A stretch of 28,401 nt of DNA from an uncultured bacterium (GCA_902779075.1 CACZAK010000037.1:1-28401); one strand, 5' to 3'; positions 15,792 to 24,207 are shown, counted from the first letter of the stretch. Notes: generated by a model from the letters alone, not told the origin. Numbers and translations are program-made.

Positions 15792-17275
15792 AAATGATGA
15801 CAATGGCGCTGGCCGCGTGTGCGGCGGCGGTAACGGCTTACGGCGCAGGAACGTGCTGTGCCCAGGCGGGGGCGTGCGGTCCCTACCCTGATAAAATCGA
15901 AGAGGGATTCGTCTCGCTCTTCAACGGCAAGGACCTCACCGGATGGTGTGGCTCCCAGTCGTACGGCGTGGAGACCATCACCCAGAAGCTGAACAACAAA
16001 ACGGTCAGGACATTCCCCGTGATCGCGTGCCAGCCCGGCAAGGGTAAGGGCGGCGGCGGGAACCTCTGCACCGAGCGCGAATTCGAGAACTTCATCCTGC
16101 GCTTCGAGTTCTGCATGCCGCCGAACGGCAACAACGGACTCGGCATCCGCATGAGCGACATCAAGAAGGACGCTGCCTACTGGGCGATGTGCGAGCTGCA
16201 GCTCCTCGACGACGGCGGCAGCCAGTACTACGATGCGAAGGCGAAGAAGGACAAGCTGAAGCCGTACCAGTACACGGGATCCGTCTACGGCGTCGTGCCG
16301 TGCCGGCGCGACAACGTCGACAAGCAGATCTGGGGCAAGGAGAAGAACTTCACCGGCGGCGGCAGCTACGTCCGCAAGCCCGGCATGTGGAACTTCGAGG
16401 AAGTCCGCGTGATCGGCAGCGAGATCGAGGTGTACCTCAACGGCTACCTGATCACGAAGGCCGACGTCTCGAAGTTCAAGGGCAACGGCGACACGCCCGA
16501 CCACCGGAAGCACCCCGGCCTCCACAACAAGAAGGGCCGCATCGGCTGGCTCGGCCACGGCCACCGCGTGATGTGGCGCAACATCCGCATCAAGGAGCTG
16601 CCGTCCGACGCGAAGATGGACCAGGTCTGCCCGAAGCAGGCGATGGCGTGCCCGGCGGGCTTCACGCCGTACTTCACCGGCAAGGTCGAGGACCTCGCGA
16701 ACTGGAAGGGCGTTACCACGACCGAGAAGTTCGACAACCCGAAGGTGCGCCGGGCGGCGTCGCCCGAAAAGCGCGCGGCCATGCAGCACGAGGCTGACAA
16801 GCGCATGGTAGAGCACTGGTCCGTACGTAATGGCAACCTCTTCTTCGACGGGTACAGGGGCGGCTATTCGCTTGCCACGAAGAAGGACTACAAGGACTTC
16901 GAGATGTGGTGCGATTGGCGCATCATGTCCGTCACCGGCGACTCCGGCCTCTACCTGCGCGGCTCGCCCCAGGTCCAGATCTGGGACGCGCACAACCAGT
17001 GGGGCATCGGCTCCGGCGGGCTCTACAACAACCAGAAGAACCCCTCGAAGGCGCTCAAGATCGCCGACAAGCAGGTTGGCGACTGGAACCGCTTCCACGT
17101 GATTATGCGCGGTGAGAAGGTCACCGTGTGGCTCAACGGCGAGCTCGTGGTGGACAACGTCACGCTCGAGAACTACTGGGACCGCAAGCAGCCTATCTTC
17201 CCGTGCGATCAGATCGAGCTCCAGTGCCACGGCGACCCCACCGAATGGCGCAACATCTTCATAAAGGAGCTGTGA
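15788..17275 (+). CDS. Secreted protein with two DUF1080 (3-keto-glycoside hydrolase-like) domains
   Basis: A 495-residue protein with a signal peptide (ALAACAAAVTAYGAG). Domain 1 (about residues 38-275) opens with GFVSLFNGKDLTGW, the DUF1080 hallmark. It continues with FILRFEFCMPPNGNNGLGIRM, WAMCELQLLDDG, and IGWLGHGHRVMWRNIRIKEL. Domain 2 (about 290-495) repeats the pattern: FTPYFTGKVEDLANWKG, GYSLATKKDYKDFEMWCDWR, GDSGLYLRGSPQVQIWD, and IELQCHGDPTEWRNIFIKEL. Both thus show the concanavalin-like beta-sandwich with a terminal WRNIxIKEL strand. Characterised DUF1080 members hydrolyse 3-keto-glycosides made by sugar 3-dehydrogenases; other members may only bind sugars. The start at 15788 has GGAG upstream and overlaps the mutarotase stop. 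Confidence 0.88.
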   Translation: MKMMTMALAACAAAVTAYGAGTCCAQAGACGPYPDKIEEGFVSLFNGKDLTGWCGSQSYGVETITQKLNNKTVRTFPVIACQPGKGKGGGGNLCTEREFENFILRFEFCMPPNGNNGLGIRMSDIKKDAAYWAMCELQLLDDGGSQYYDAKAKKDKLKPYQYTGSVYGVVPCRRDNVDKQIWGKEKNFTGGGSYVRKPGMWNFEEVRVIGSEIEVYLNGYLITKADVSKFKGNGDTPDHRKHPGLHNKKGRIGWLGHGHRVMWRNIRIKELPSDAKMDQVCPKQAMACPAGFTPYFTGKVEDLANWKGVTTTEKFDNPKVRRAASPEKRAAMQHEADKRMVEHWSVRNGNLFFDGYRGGYSLATKKDYKDFEMWCDWRIMSVTGDSGLYLRGSPQVQIWDAHNQWGIGSGGLYNNQKNPSKALKIADKQVGDWNRFHVIMRGEKVTVWLNGELVVDNVTLENYWDRKQPIFPCDQIELQCHGDPTEWRNIFIKEL

Positions 17276-17296
17276 ACTGATTCTTATTTTTTCGGC

Positions 17297-17325
17297 TTGC
17301 CTTTTCGCCCAGTTTTCTGTATCAT
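17297..17325 (+). promoter_or_regulatory. Promoter for the Pal-like lipoprotein gene
   Basis: TTGCCT at 17297-17302, 17 bases, then TATCAT at 17320-17325. A leader of about 45 bases follows, and CAGGAG at 17363-17368 precedes the ATG at 17377. Confidence 0.6.
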
Positions 17326-17376
17326 ACACGGCGATTCGCAACAAAAAGAATTTCATTCACAACAGGAGTCAAAAAA

Positions 17377-18066
17377 ATGAAGAGTTCGACGATGATGGCA
17401 ATTGCGCTCTGCGGGGTGCTCGCGTGCGCAGTTACAGGCTGCAAGTACGACGATGACGCGCCGATTCCGGACGACGACATCGCCAAGGCCACGGATATCA
17501 ATACCGATGGCGATGCATTGCCGACAGACGGCGCGGATGGCAAGGAAGTTGCCACCGTCGACGGTGCTGACGGCGCGAACGGCAACGGCGGTGCCGCTGC
17601 TGGTGCCGGTGCCGGCGCCGACGGCCTTGGGGCTGCCGGTACAGACATGAGCGGCATCCAGGACGAGAACGGCACGCCCGCCACCGGACTTCCGTTCGAC
17701 CAGGATCCCAATTTCGTCCGCTGCACGGACGTTGCCTTCGAACCCGTCTACTTCGGCTTCGACGCGTCCAACCTGCAGCAGAGCGAGATGGCGAAGATCG
17801 AGGCGGTCGCCGCGCATCTCAAGAAGACGGGCCGCGTCGTGATCGTCGAGGGCAACTGCGACGAGCGTGGCTCCAACGAGTACAACCTCTCCCTTGGCGA
17901 AATCCGCGCGATTTCGATTCGCGACTACCTCTTGACGCTGGGCGTTGATTCGTCGAAGATCCAGACGAAGAGCTACGGCGAAGAGAAGCCGGCGGTCGTT
18001 GGCCATGAAGAGGGTGCGTGGGGCAAGAACCGCCGCGGTGAGTTCGCGGTGTTTGCAAGCAAGTAA
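17377..18066 (+). CDS. pal: Peptidoglycan-associated OmpA-family lipoprotein (Pal-like)
   Basis: A 229-residue outer-membrane lipoprotein. The signal ends in a lipobox VTGC with C22 as the lipidated residue. An acidic Asp/Gly/Ala-rich linker (about residues 25-95) follows. The OmpA-like domain occupies about residues 118-229: VYFGFDASNL, VEGNCDERGSNEYNLSLGEIRA, LGVDSSKIQTKSYGEEKPA, and NRRGEFAVF. The Asp and Arg residues of NLSLGEIRA and its partner loop bind diaminopimelate in peptidoglycan in this family. The usual GHCDERG is GNCDERG here. Tol genes are not adjacent. It is followed closely by the Tat genes, so this stretch is an envelope cluster. Confidence 0.88.
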   Translation: MKSSTMMAIALCGVLACAVTGCKYDDDAPIPDDDIAKATDINTDGDALPTDGADGKEVATVDGADGANGNGGAAAGAGAGADGLGAAGTDMSGIQDENGTPATGLPFDQDPNFVRCTDVAFEPVYFGFDASNLQQSEMAKIEAVAAHLKKTGRVVIVEGNCDERGSNEYNLSLGEIRAISIRDYLLTLGVDSSKIQTKSYGEEKPAVVGHEEGAWGKNRRGEFAVFASK

Positions 18067-18085
18067 TCGCGGTTGACGGCTTCTG

Positions 18086-18613
18086 ATGAGCTTCGCGTTC
18101 ATCTTTGAATCCGTAGGAGGCACCGAGTGGTTCGTTCTGCTCGGTGTCATTCTTATCGTCGTAGGTCCCAAGAACCTGCCTTCCGCCGCTCGCAAGCTCG
18201 GTCAGATCATGACCAACCTGCGGCGCGCGGCGGACGAGTTCAAACGGCAGTTGATGTCGATGGACCAGGAGGTCCGCAAGGAAGTGGACAGCGCCCTTGC
18301 GGATACTCCCTCGACGTCTGATTCCTCGACGGGGTCGGAATCCGACACGTCTACCGACACGTCGCCATACGACGGCAGCGATTCCTATTCGGATGACAAC
18401 CCCTATCCCGGTCATGAGGATTACTACGACGAGACATCCTACGAGAACTACTACGGTGACTCGTCCGAGGGTGGTGCGGGCGACGGGGAAAGCGGCGATG
18501 AAAAACCGTCCGATGAGACTCCGTCTGCGCCCGCACAGCCGCCTCCGCCGACCGATGAGGAGCTGCGGCGCGTGAAGATCACGGTGTCGGCTGCGCCAGG
18601 AAAGGGCAAGTGA
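18086..18613 (+). CDS. TatA/TatB-type twin-arginine translocase subunit with long acidic tail
   Basis: A 175-residue protein. A single membrane helix (about residues 13-27, WFVLLGVILIVVGPKNLPS) is followed by the hinge and amphipathic helix AARKLGQIMTNLRRAADEFKRQL, as in TatA/TatB; the GPKNLP hinge favours TatB. From about residue 70 the protein becomes a Ser/Asp/Glu/Tyr-rich, presumably disordered tail (DYYDETSYENYYGDSSEG) before a Pro-rich end. It would form the receptor or pore with TatC in the inner membrane. Only one TatA/B protein is seen here, so it may serve both roles or a second copy lies elsewhere. No strong Shine-Dalgarno is visible. Confidence 0.88.
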   Translation: MSFAFIFESVGGTEWFVLLGVILIVVGPKNLPSAARKLGQIMTNLRRAADEFKRQLMSMDQEVRKEVDSALADTPSTSDSSTGSESDTSTDTSPYDGSDSYSDDNPYPGHEDYYDETSYENYYGDSSEGGAGDGESGDEKPSDETPSAPAQPPPPTDEELRRVKITVSAAPGKGK

Positions 18614-18615
18614 CG

Positions 18616-19422
18616 ATGGCCGAGTTCATCAAGAACCCCGACGAGTACAACGACCCGCCGCGCCCGTTTTTCGAGCACATTGTCGCACTGCGTTCCTGTC
18701 TGATCAACGCCGTGCTGTCATGGGCGGTGTGCTGTATCTTCGTGGGCGTGTTCTCCCCGACTGTGCTGGCGTGGCTTAAGGCTCCGGCCGCAGCGCTTGA
18801 GGCTGCCGGGAAAATACGGATTGTGAGCCTCAACCTCACCGGCGGGTTCAGCCAGATAATGTCCATCGCCATGTGGGGCGGCACTGCGCTGGGCTTCCCG
18901 TTTGTGATGTATTTTGTCCTTCGCTTCGTGTTCCCCGCGCTTACAAAGCGAGAGAAGATTGCGATCCTGTTCTTCCTTCTGTCTGGGACTGCGTTCTTCG
19001 GCGTGGGCGTGGCGTTCGCGTACGGACAGCTTGCGCCGAACGTCGTAAAGTTCTTTGACTTTGTGAACAGCTGGGTAGGCCTTAGCGTGACGGAGGTGCA
19101 GATCGAGAACTACGTGCCTCTCATCCTCAAGCTCATACTTGCGTTCGGCCTGGTGTTTCAGGTGCCGCTGCTCCTGTTCGTGCTGGGGTGGCTCGGCGTA
19201 ATTTCGTCGGATTCCCTGCGCCGGTGGCGCCGGTTCGCGATCGTGCTCGCGTTCTTCCTCGGCATGGTGCTTACGCCGCCGGACCCGATGAGCCAGCTTC
19301 TCATGGCCATCCCGCTCATCCTCCTTTATGAGGTCAGCATCTGGGGCGTGTACTTCAAGGAAGTGTGCTCCGGGGACCGTCCCTCCGCCAGGGGGAAGGT
19401 CAGTGGCAAGGAGAATCCATGA
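18616..19422 (+). CDS. tatC: Sec-independent protein translocase TatC
   Basis: A 268-residue inner-membrane protein with six predicted helices. Family signatures include PFFEHIVALRSCLINAVLSW near the N-terminus (the FxEHLxELR region, here HIVALR), FPFVMYFVLRFVFPALTKREK, FFGVGVAFAYGQLAPNVVKFF, and the late FFLGMVLTPPDPMSQLLMAIPLILLYE. TatC binds twin-arginine leaders. The ATG at 18616 lies just after the tatB stop, with AAAGGG upstream; a GTG at 18610 is the alternative. Three proteins in the window with RR leaders are potential cargo. The stop overlaps the trkH start. Confidence 0.93.
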   Translation: MAEFIKNPDEYNDPPRPFFEHIVALRSCLINAVLSWAVCCIFVGVFSPTVLAWLKAPAAALEAAGKIRIVSLNLTGGFSQIMSIAMWGGTALGFPFVMYFVLRFVFPALTKREKIAILFFLLSGTAFFGVGVAFAYGQLAPNVVKFFDFVNSWVGLSVTEVQIENYVPLILKLILAFGLVFQVPLLLFVLGWLGVISSDSLRRWRRFAIVLAFFLGMVLTPPDPMSQLLMAIPLILLYEVSIWGVYFKEVCSGDRPSARGKVSGKENP

Positions 19423-20765
19423 AGGACAGATGGCTGATCGTGTTCGGCTTTCTGGGCGCGATCCTGTTGGGGACCGTCCTTTTCATGCTGCCGGTCTCTT
19501 CGCCGTCCCACACGTGGATGCATCCTATGGATGCTCTGTTCACGGCGTGTTCGGCGGTGTGCATCACGGGGCTCACCGTGATCGACGTGGGGCGCGAGCT
19601 TTCCCTCTTCGGGCAGTCCGTCCTGCTGTGCCTCGTGCAACTAGGCTGCGCGGGCATCATGACGTGCGCCACTTTCTTCCTTGTCGTGGTGGGGCGGCGC
19701 ATCTCGCTTGCGAGCGAATTCTCGCTGATGAACGCATACGGCGTCTCCGGCGTGCGCGGTTTCCGGTCGCTGGTCGTGTGGGTCGTGGTCGCTATGCTGG
19801 TGATTGAGCTTGCCGGCACCGTCCTCCTGTGGCTGCAGTTCACGTCGGATCAGCCGTTCGTCGAGGCGCTGGCGAACGGACATGAGTGGTACAGGGCGTT
19901 TTTTTTCGCCGTGATGTCTTTCTGCAACGCCGGATTCTCACTAGACCCAGGCAGCATTTCAGGGTTTCAGAACCAGCCGCTGGTGCTGGTCACGATGGGC
20001 ATGCTGGTGATCCTCGGCGGCGTCGGGTTTCTCGTCATCTACAACGTATGCACAGTCAAGTTCTGGCGGCGCAACCTGATGACGCGCGGACGCCTCACGC
20101 TCCACGCGCGCGTGGTGCTGCAGTGGACGCTTCTCTTCTCGCTTTTGATGTTCCTGCTGTTCTACCTGCTGGAATGGAACAGGTCTCTGTCGGACTACGC
20201 CGCCGCGTCGCGCCCCGCCATCGCCTTCTTCCAGGCGATCACGCCGCGCACATGCGGGTTCTCCGTGGTGCCCGTGGAGGATCTCCATCCCGCCATGCGC
20301 TTTCTTTCGGGGGTGATGATGTTCATCGGCGCGGCACCGGGCGGCGCTGGCGGCGGCATCAAGATCACTACGTTCGCCGTGTTCCTCACCACGATGTTCG
20401 CCATCTGCCGCGGACACCGCGACACGGTGATGTTCAAGCGCGCGGTGCCAGAGGCAGTCGTGCGCGAGGCCACGGTCATCGTGATCGTCTTCGCCGCGCT
20501 CGTCACCTGCGCGATGACCATCCTCCTGATTAGCGAGGAGGGGCGTCCGTTCGAGTACCTCCTCTTCGAAACAGTCAGCGCCGTTTCAACCACGGGGCTG
20601 AGCTGCGCCGACACGACCGCGTCCCTTTCCACAGTGGGGCGCATCGTGATCATGACGTGCATGTTCTGCGGACGCCTTGGCGCCATCGCCATCGTCATGC
20701 TGATCGGCGGACAGGAGGAGCGCATAACCATCCGCTACGCGAAGGAGGAACTCGTTGTAGGGTAA
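19419..20765 (+). CDS. TrkH/KtrB-family potassium uptake membrane protein
   Basis: A 448-residue inner-membrane protein starting at 19419 behind AAGGAG, overlapping the tatC stop (ATGA). Four selectivity-filter loops typical of the superfamily are visible: TACSAVCITGLTVID, AVMSFCNAGFS, AITPRTCGFSVVP and ETVSAVSTTGLS. GGAGGGIKITTFAVF follows loop 3, as in family members. It carries K+ (or Na+/K+) across the inner membrane with a cytoplasmic TrkA/KtrA gating ring, which is not encoded nearby. The size is nearer to KtrB than to the longer TrkH. Tat-potassium transport coupling is probably just operon sharing. Confidence 0.9.
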   Translation: MKDRWLIVFGFLGAILLGTVLFMLPVSSPSHTWMHPMDALFTACSAVCITGLTVIDVGRELSLFGQSVLLCLVQLGCAGIMTCATFFLVVVGRRISLASEFSLMNAYGVSGVRGFRSLVVWVVVAMLVIELAGTVLLWLQFTSDQPFVEALANGHEWYRAFFFAVMSFCNAGFSLDPGSISGFQNQPLVLVTMGMLVILGGVGFLVIYNVCTVKFWRRNLMTRGRLTLHARVVLQWTLLFSLLMFLLFYLLEWNRSLSDYAAASRPAIAFFQAITPRTCGFSVVPVEDLHPAMRFLSGVMMFIGAAPGGAGGGIKITTFAVFLTTMFAICRGHRDTVMFKRAVPEAVVREATVIVIVFAALVTCAMTILLISEEGRPFEYLLFETVSAVSTTGLSCADTTASLSTVGRIVIMTCMFCGRLGAIAIVMLIGGQEERITIRYAKEELVVG

Positions 20766-20769
20766 GGTG

Positions 20770-20884
20770 AATTGTTCACAAATCGCAATTGCCACAATTG
20801 TTCACAAATCACAAATGGCAAATTGAATACATTTTTATTTGTGGTAATTGTGGCATTGATGAACAATTGAGATTTATGAACAAT
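20770..20884. repeat. Intergenic AT-rich repeat cluster with direct and inverted copies
   Basis: This fills the gap between trkH and nfo. The 15-mer AATTGTTCACAAATC occurs at 20770-20784 and 20796-20810 (period 26). Inverted relatives TGAACAATTG (20860-20869) and TGAACAATC (20877-20885) lie downstream. TGCCACAATT at 20790-20799 is exactly complementary to 20846-20855, so a large hairpin with a 46-base loop can form. TTCACAAATCACAAATG (20801-20817) recurs at 28355-28371. Confidence 0.75.
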
Positions 20885-20896
20885 CTTTAACAAAGA

Positions 20897-21766
20897 ATGG
20901 TAAATGAAATGAATAAGTTCAAAATTGGATGCCATTTGTCGTCGGCGGGAGGTTATCTCGCCATGGGACAGACCGCGCGTGCCATCGGCGCGAACGTGTT
21001 CCAGTTCTTCACCCGCAACCCGCGCGGCGGAGCGGCGAAGCCCGTGGATCCCGCCGACGTGCGCGCCTTCCTCGACTACGCCGAGAAGGAGGGTATCGGC
21101 CCTATTCTCGCCCATGCGCCCTACACTCTCAACGCCGCAGGCGCGGACGCACGCGTTCGAGAGTTCGCGGAGTCCACGATGTCGGACGACATCAAGCGCC
21201 TCGAACTCACCCCCGGCGCGCTCTACAACTTCCATCCCGGAAGCCATGTGGGACAGGGCGCCGAGAAGGGCATCGAGCTCATATCCTCCATGCTCGTGCG
21301 CATCCTCTCGCGTCTCCCGAAGCTGCCAGCCACCACCATCCTCCTCGAAACCATGGCCGGAAAGGGTTCCGAGGTCGGCGGCACATTCGAGGAGCTCCGC
21401 GCAATCATCGACGCCGTGGAGCCAAAACTACCCTACGCCTACCGTCTCGGCGTGTGCCTCGACACCTGCCACGTGTGGGATGGCGGCTTTGACGTCGTGG
21501 GGGACCTCGACGGCGTGCTGAATGCTTTTGATTCGGTTGTTGGCCTCGATCGCCTCCATGCAATCCATCTCAACGACTCCCTCAACGCCCGCAGTTCCCA
21601 CAAGGACCGCCACGCCTGCATCGGGAAGGGCAAGATCGGACTCGACGCCCTCGTGCGCGTGATCAACCACCCGCGCCTGCGCGATTTGCCGTTTTACCTG
21701 GAGACTCCAAACGACCTAGACGGCTACCGGGACGAGATCGCTCTCCTTTCCTCCCGCCGATCATAA
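20897..21766 (+). CDS. nfo: Endonuclease IV (AP endonuclease)
   Basis: A 289-residue TIM-barrel DNA-repair enzyme. Signatures include [115 protein letters not shown] and FYLETPN. Together these supply the His, Glu and Asp ligands of the trinuclear zinc site. It cleaves DNA 5' to abasic sites. Start could be 20897 or 20909; neither has a Shine-Dalgarno sequence, and the upstream region is occupied by the repeat cluster, so its promoter may be within that cluster. Confidence 0.94.
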   Translation: MVNEMNKFKIGCHLSSAGGYLAMGQTARAIGANVFQFFTRNPRGGAAKPVDPADVRAFLDYAEKEGIGPILAHAPYTLNAAGADARVREFAESTMSDDIKRLELTPGALYNFHPGSHVGQGAEKGIELISSMLVRILSRLPKLPATTILLETMAGKGSEVGGTFEELRAIIDAVEPKLPYAYRLGVCLDTCHVWDGGFDVVGDLDGVLNAFDSVVGLDRLHAIHLNDSLNARSSHKDRHACIGKGKIGLDALVRVINHPRLRDLPFYLETPNDLDGYRDEIALLSSRRS

Positions 21767-21774
21767 CTCCGCAC

Positions 21775-21803
21775 TTGATTTCCCCCCGTTTTTTTGGCAT
21801 AAT
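21775..21803 (+). promoter_or_regulatory. Promoter placed almost at the pcnB start codon
   Basis: TTGATT at 21775-21780, 17 bases rich in C and T, then CATAAT at 21798-21803 preceded by TTGG. Transcription would start near 21810, only a few bases before the ATG at 21814, and no Shine-Dalgarno is present. This suggests a leaderless transcript. Confidence 0.6.
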
Positions 21804-21813
21804 ATTTCAATTC

Positions 21814-23046
21814 ATGTTTGGCTTCTTTAGAAGAAAAGAACAAAAAAATGCACAGCCCGTGATATGCGCGCGGGCTGACCACTGTATTTCGCGTAAAAAC
21901 ATTGACCCGGACGCGCTGAAAGTGCTCTACCGTCTGTCGGGTCTTGGGTATGTTGCATACCTTGTTGGCGGCGGCGTGCGCGACCTTCTTCTCGGGCGAA
22001 AACCTAAGGATTTTGACGTGGGCACGAGCGCGAAGCCGAACGAAGTGAAGCGCGCGTTCCGCAACTGCTTCCTCATCGGACGGCGTTTCCGCCTTGCGCA
22101 CGTGCGTTTCGGTCAGAAGGTGATCGAGACGGCCACGTTCCGCCAGAATTCGCAGACCGTCGGGGAGATCATCGAGCATGCGGCGGAGGGCCCAATCGAG
22201 GACAACACGTTCGGCACGCCGGAGACGGATGCCTACCGCCGCGACTTCACGGTGAACGGCCTTTTCTATAATATTAAGGATTTTTCCGTTATCGACTACG
22301 TGGGAGGCCTCAAGGACCTGAAGAAGCGCCTTATCCGCTCAATCGGCGACCCGATGATCCGCTTCCGCGAGGACCCCGTTCGCATGATGCGCGCGATCAA
22401 GTTCTCGGCGCGCCTCGACTTCGCGATCGAGCGCAAGACGGAGAAGGCCATCCGCTCCCTCCATTCGTGCATCCTCACGGCGGCGGTGCCGCGACTATGC
22501 GAGGAGCTGTTCCGACTGTTTTCATACGGCACGTCGGAGAAGGCGTTCCGCATGCTCTGGGATTTCGGCCTCATGGGCGACCTGTTGCCGGACTTGGCGA
22601 AGTTCATAGACTCAGACGGCGGGGAGAAATCTGCCACGTGGAAGTACCTCGCAGTGCTGGACCGCTACGAGCGCGCCATGCACGAACGCGGGGTCGAGGT
22701 GGCGAACGGACTGCGGGCCGCCGTGCTTTACACCGCGATGGCAAAGAGCCGGCCGGGACGCTCACGCGAGGTGGTGGGCACCATGCTCTCGTCCCTCAAG
22801 ATACCGAAGGCGACATACTTCCTGGCCACGCTGCTGATAGACAGCGTGAAGCGTCTCTCGCAGCCTCCGCAACGTGCCCGCCGGCGTTTCATCCACAACC
22901 GCGACTTCGCCGACGCGCTCGACTTTAACCGCATCGTGGCCCGCGCGGAGGGCCGCAGCGAAGAAACAATTGATGCCTGGGACGCAATGTCCCGGCAAAC
23001 GTGCAACGAACAAGGTGACAAAAATGACAGAAAAGAAAGAAGCTGA
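21814..23046 (+). CDS. pcnB: Poly(A) polymerase / tRNA nucleotidyltransferase-family protein (PcnB-like)
   Basis: A 410-residue class II nucleotidyltransferase. The head domain has YLVGGGVRDLLLGRKPKDFDVGT with the GG loop and the catalytic DxD pair (DFD), followed by RRFRLAHVRFG and IETATFR, RRDFTVNGLFYNI, DPVRMMRAIKFSARLDF and RLCEELFRLF. The spacing and the late FADALDFNRIVARAEG segment are closer to bacterial poly(A) polymerase I than to CCA-adding enzymes, but the two activities are hard to separate by sequence. PcnB adds A-tails that mark RNAs for decay. The start at 21814 follows a promoter directly. Its 3' end overlaps the next gene by 23 bases. Confidence 0.87.
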   Translation: MFGFFRRKEQKNAQPVICARADHCISRKNIDPDALKVLYRLSGLGYVAYLVGGGVRDLLLGRKPKDFDVGTSAKPNEVKRAFRNCFLIGRRFRLAHVRFGQKVIETATFRQNSQTVGEIIEHAAEGPIEDNTFGTPETDAYRRDFTVNGLFYNIKDFSVIDYVGGLKDLKKRLIRSIGDPMIRFREDPVRMMRAIKFSARLDFAIERKTEKAIRSLHSCILTAAVPRLCEELFRLFSYGTSEKAFRMLWDFGLMGDLLPDLAKFIDSDGGEKSATWKYLAVLDRYERAMHERGVEVANGLRAAVLYTAMAKSRPGRSREVVGTMLSSLKIPKATYFLATLLIDSVKRLSQPPQRARRRFIHNRDFADALDFNRIVARAEGRSEETIDAWDAMSRQTCNEQGDKNDRKERS

Positions 23047-24169
23047 CGTTCAGAACAACGTCGATCCGGCCCTTCCCGCATTCGTGAAGGCGGCACCAGA
23101 GCTCATTCCCCTCTGGGACTGGTGGGTCAAGGAGGGAAAGTCCACGCTGATGATGCTTCTCGTCGTCGCTCTGGGCGTAGCTGGATTCTACGGCGTGCGC
23201 GGATACATGCGCAGCCGCAATGCTGCCGCGAGTCAGGCGCTTTCGCGTGCCAACACGGCAGACGAGCTGGCTACAGCGGTGTCCGAATACGGCTCGTCCA
23301 ATGTCGGCACGGCACTGAAACTGCGTCTGGCGAAAAGCCATTACGACGCAGACCACTTCCAGGACGCGCTGGACGTGTACGAGGCATTGATCAAGGATGC
23401 GGCCAAGGACGACCCGTTCCGCGACATCGCCGTGCTCGGACGCGCCTTCGCGCTGGAGGGGCTCAAGAAGTACCCCGAGGCGTCCGAGGCGTTCACCGCC
23501 TACGCGGCCGACGAGGCCAAGTCGCACGACGCCTTCCGCGTTACGGCCAAGCTGGGCATTGCGCGCTGCAAGGCTCAGCAAGGCGACGTGGCGGGTGCCG
23601 AGGCCGACTTGAACGCATTGAAGGATGCCACCGCTGACGAACAGCAGAAGTCACGTATCGACTTCACGTTGGCCATACTGAAACATTATGACTTCAGCCG
23701 CGTTGACGCATCTCCACTTGATACGTTCAATCTTCCTGCGGCCGACGCAGCCTTGCCGACACCTGCTGCGAAGCCCGCGCCCGCCCCTGCTGCGAAGCCC
23801 GCGCCCGCCCCTGCTGCGAAGCCCGCTCCAGCTCCTGCTGCCAAGCCTGCACCGGCTCCTGCTGCGAAGCCCGCGCTCGCCCCTGCTGCGAAGCCTGCAC
23901 CGGCTCCTGCTGCGAAGCCCGCGCCCGCCCCTGCTGCGAAGCCTGCACCGGCTCCTGCGGCGAAACCCGCTCCCGCACCTGCTGCGAAGCCCGCACCGGC
24001 TCCTGCCCCTGCTGCGAAGCCTGCTCCGGCTCCCGCTTCTGCGGCGAAGCCCGCGCCCGCCCCTGTTGCGAAGCCCGCTCCGGCACCTGCACCTGCGGCG
24101 AAGCCCGCACCCGCCCCTGCGGCCAAGCCTGCGCCCGCGCCGGCACCTGCCCCTGCAACCAAGAAGTAA
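23024..24169 (+). CDS. TPR-containing single-pass membrane protein with Pro-Ala-Lys repeat tail
   Basis: A 381-residue protein starting at 23024 behind AAGGTG, inside the end of pcnB. The N-terminus is cytoplasmic and charged, and one membrane helix (about residues 38-55, LMMLLVVALGVAGFYGV) follows. A tetratricopeptide region of about residues 65-225 comes next (ALKLRLAKSHYDADHFQDALDVYEALIKDA, LGRAFALEGLKKYPEASEAFTAYA, AKLGIARCKAQQGDVAGAEADLNAL). This layout resembles YfgM/BamD-like periplasmic scaffolds. From about residue 246 to the end are 15 imperfect AAKPAPAP units, a stiff basic tail that could span the periplasm or contact peptidoglycan. Function unknown beyond protein-protein scaffolding. 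Confidence 0.78.
   Translation: MTEKKEADVQNNVDPALPAFVKAAPELIPLWDWWVKEGKSTLMMLLVVALGVAGFYGVRGYMRSRNAAASQALSRANTADELATAVSEYGSSNVGTALKLRLAKSHYDADHFQDALDVYEALIKDAAKDDPFRDIAVLGRAFALEGLKKYPEASEAFTAYAADEAKSHDAFRVTAKLGIARCKAQQGDVAGAEADLNALKDATADEQQKSRIDFTLAILKHYDFSRVDASPLDTFNLPAADAALPTPAAKPAPAPAAKPAPAPAAKPAPAPAAKPAPAPAAKPALAPAAKPAPAPAAKPAPAPAAKPAPAPAAKPAPAPAAKPAPAPAPAAKPAPAPASAAKPAPAPVAKPAPAPAPAAKPAPAPAAKPAPAPAPAPATKK
23763..24157 (+). repeat. In-frame 24-base minisatellite encoding AAKPAPAP
   Basis: Fifteen units of about 24 bases encode AAKPAPAP, with a few units lengthened by PA or altered (KPALAP, KPAPAPAS, KPAPAPV). The first nine units keep the 24-base period; later ones vary by six-base steps, so the frame is always kept. 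The low complexity explains long spurious open frames on both strands. Confidence 0.9.
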
Positions 24170-24207
24170 GAAACCAAATCCAAAACCCATTAAAAAAGGA
24201 AAAAGCC

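Noticed and set aside
15743..17356. 537-codon minus-strand open frame opposite the DUF1080 gene
   Set aside because: Sequence is repetitive Leu/Val/Asp/Arg typical of an antisense GC-rich frame, and it crosses the pal promoter.
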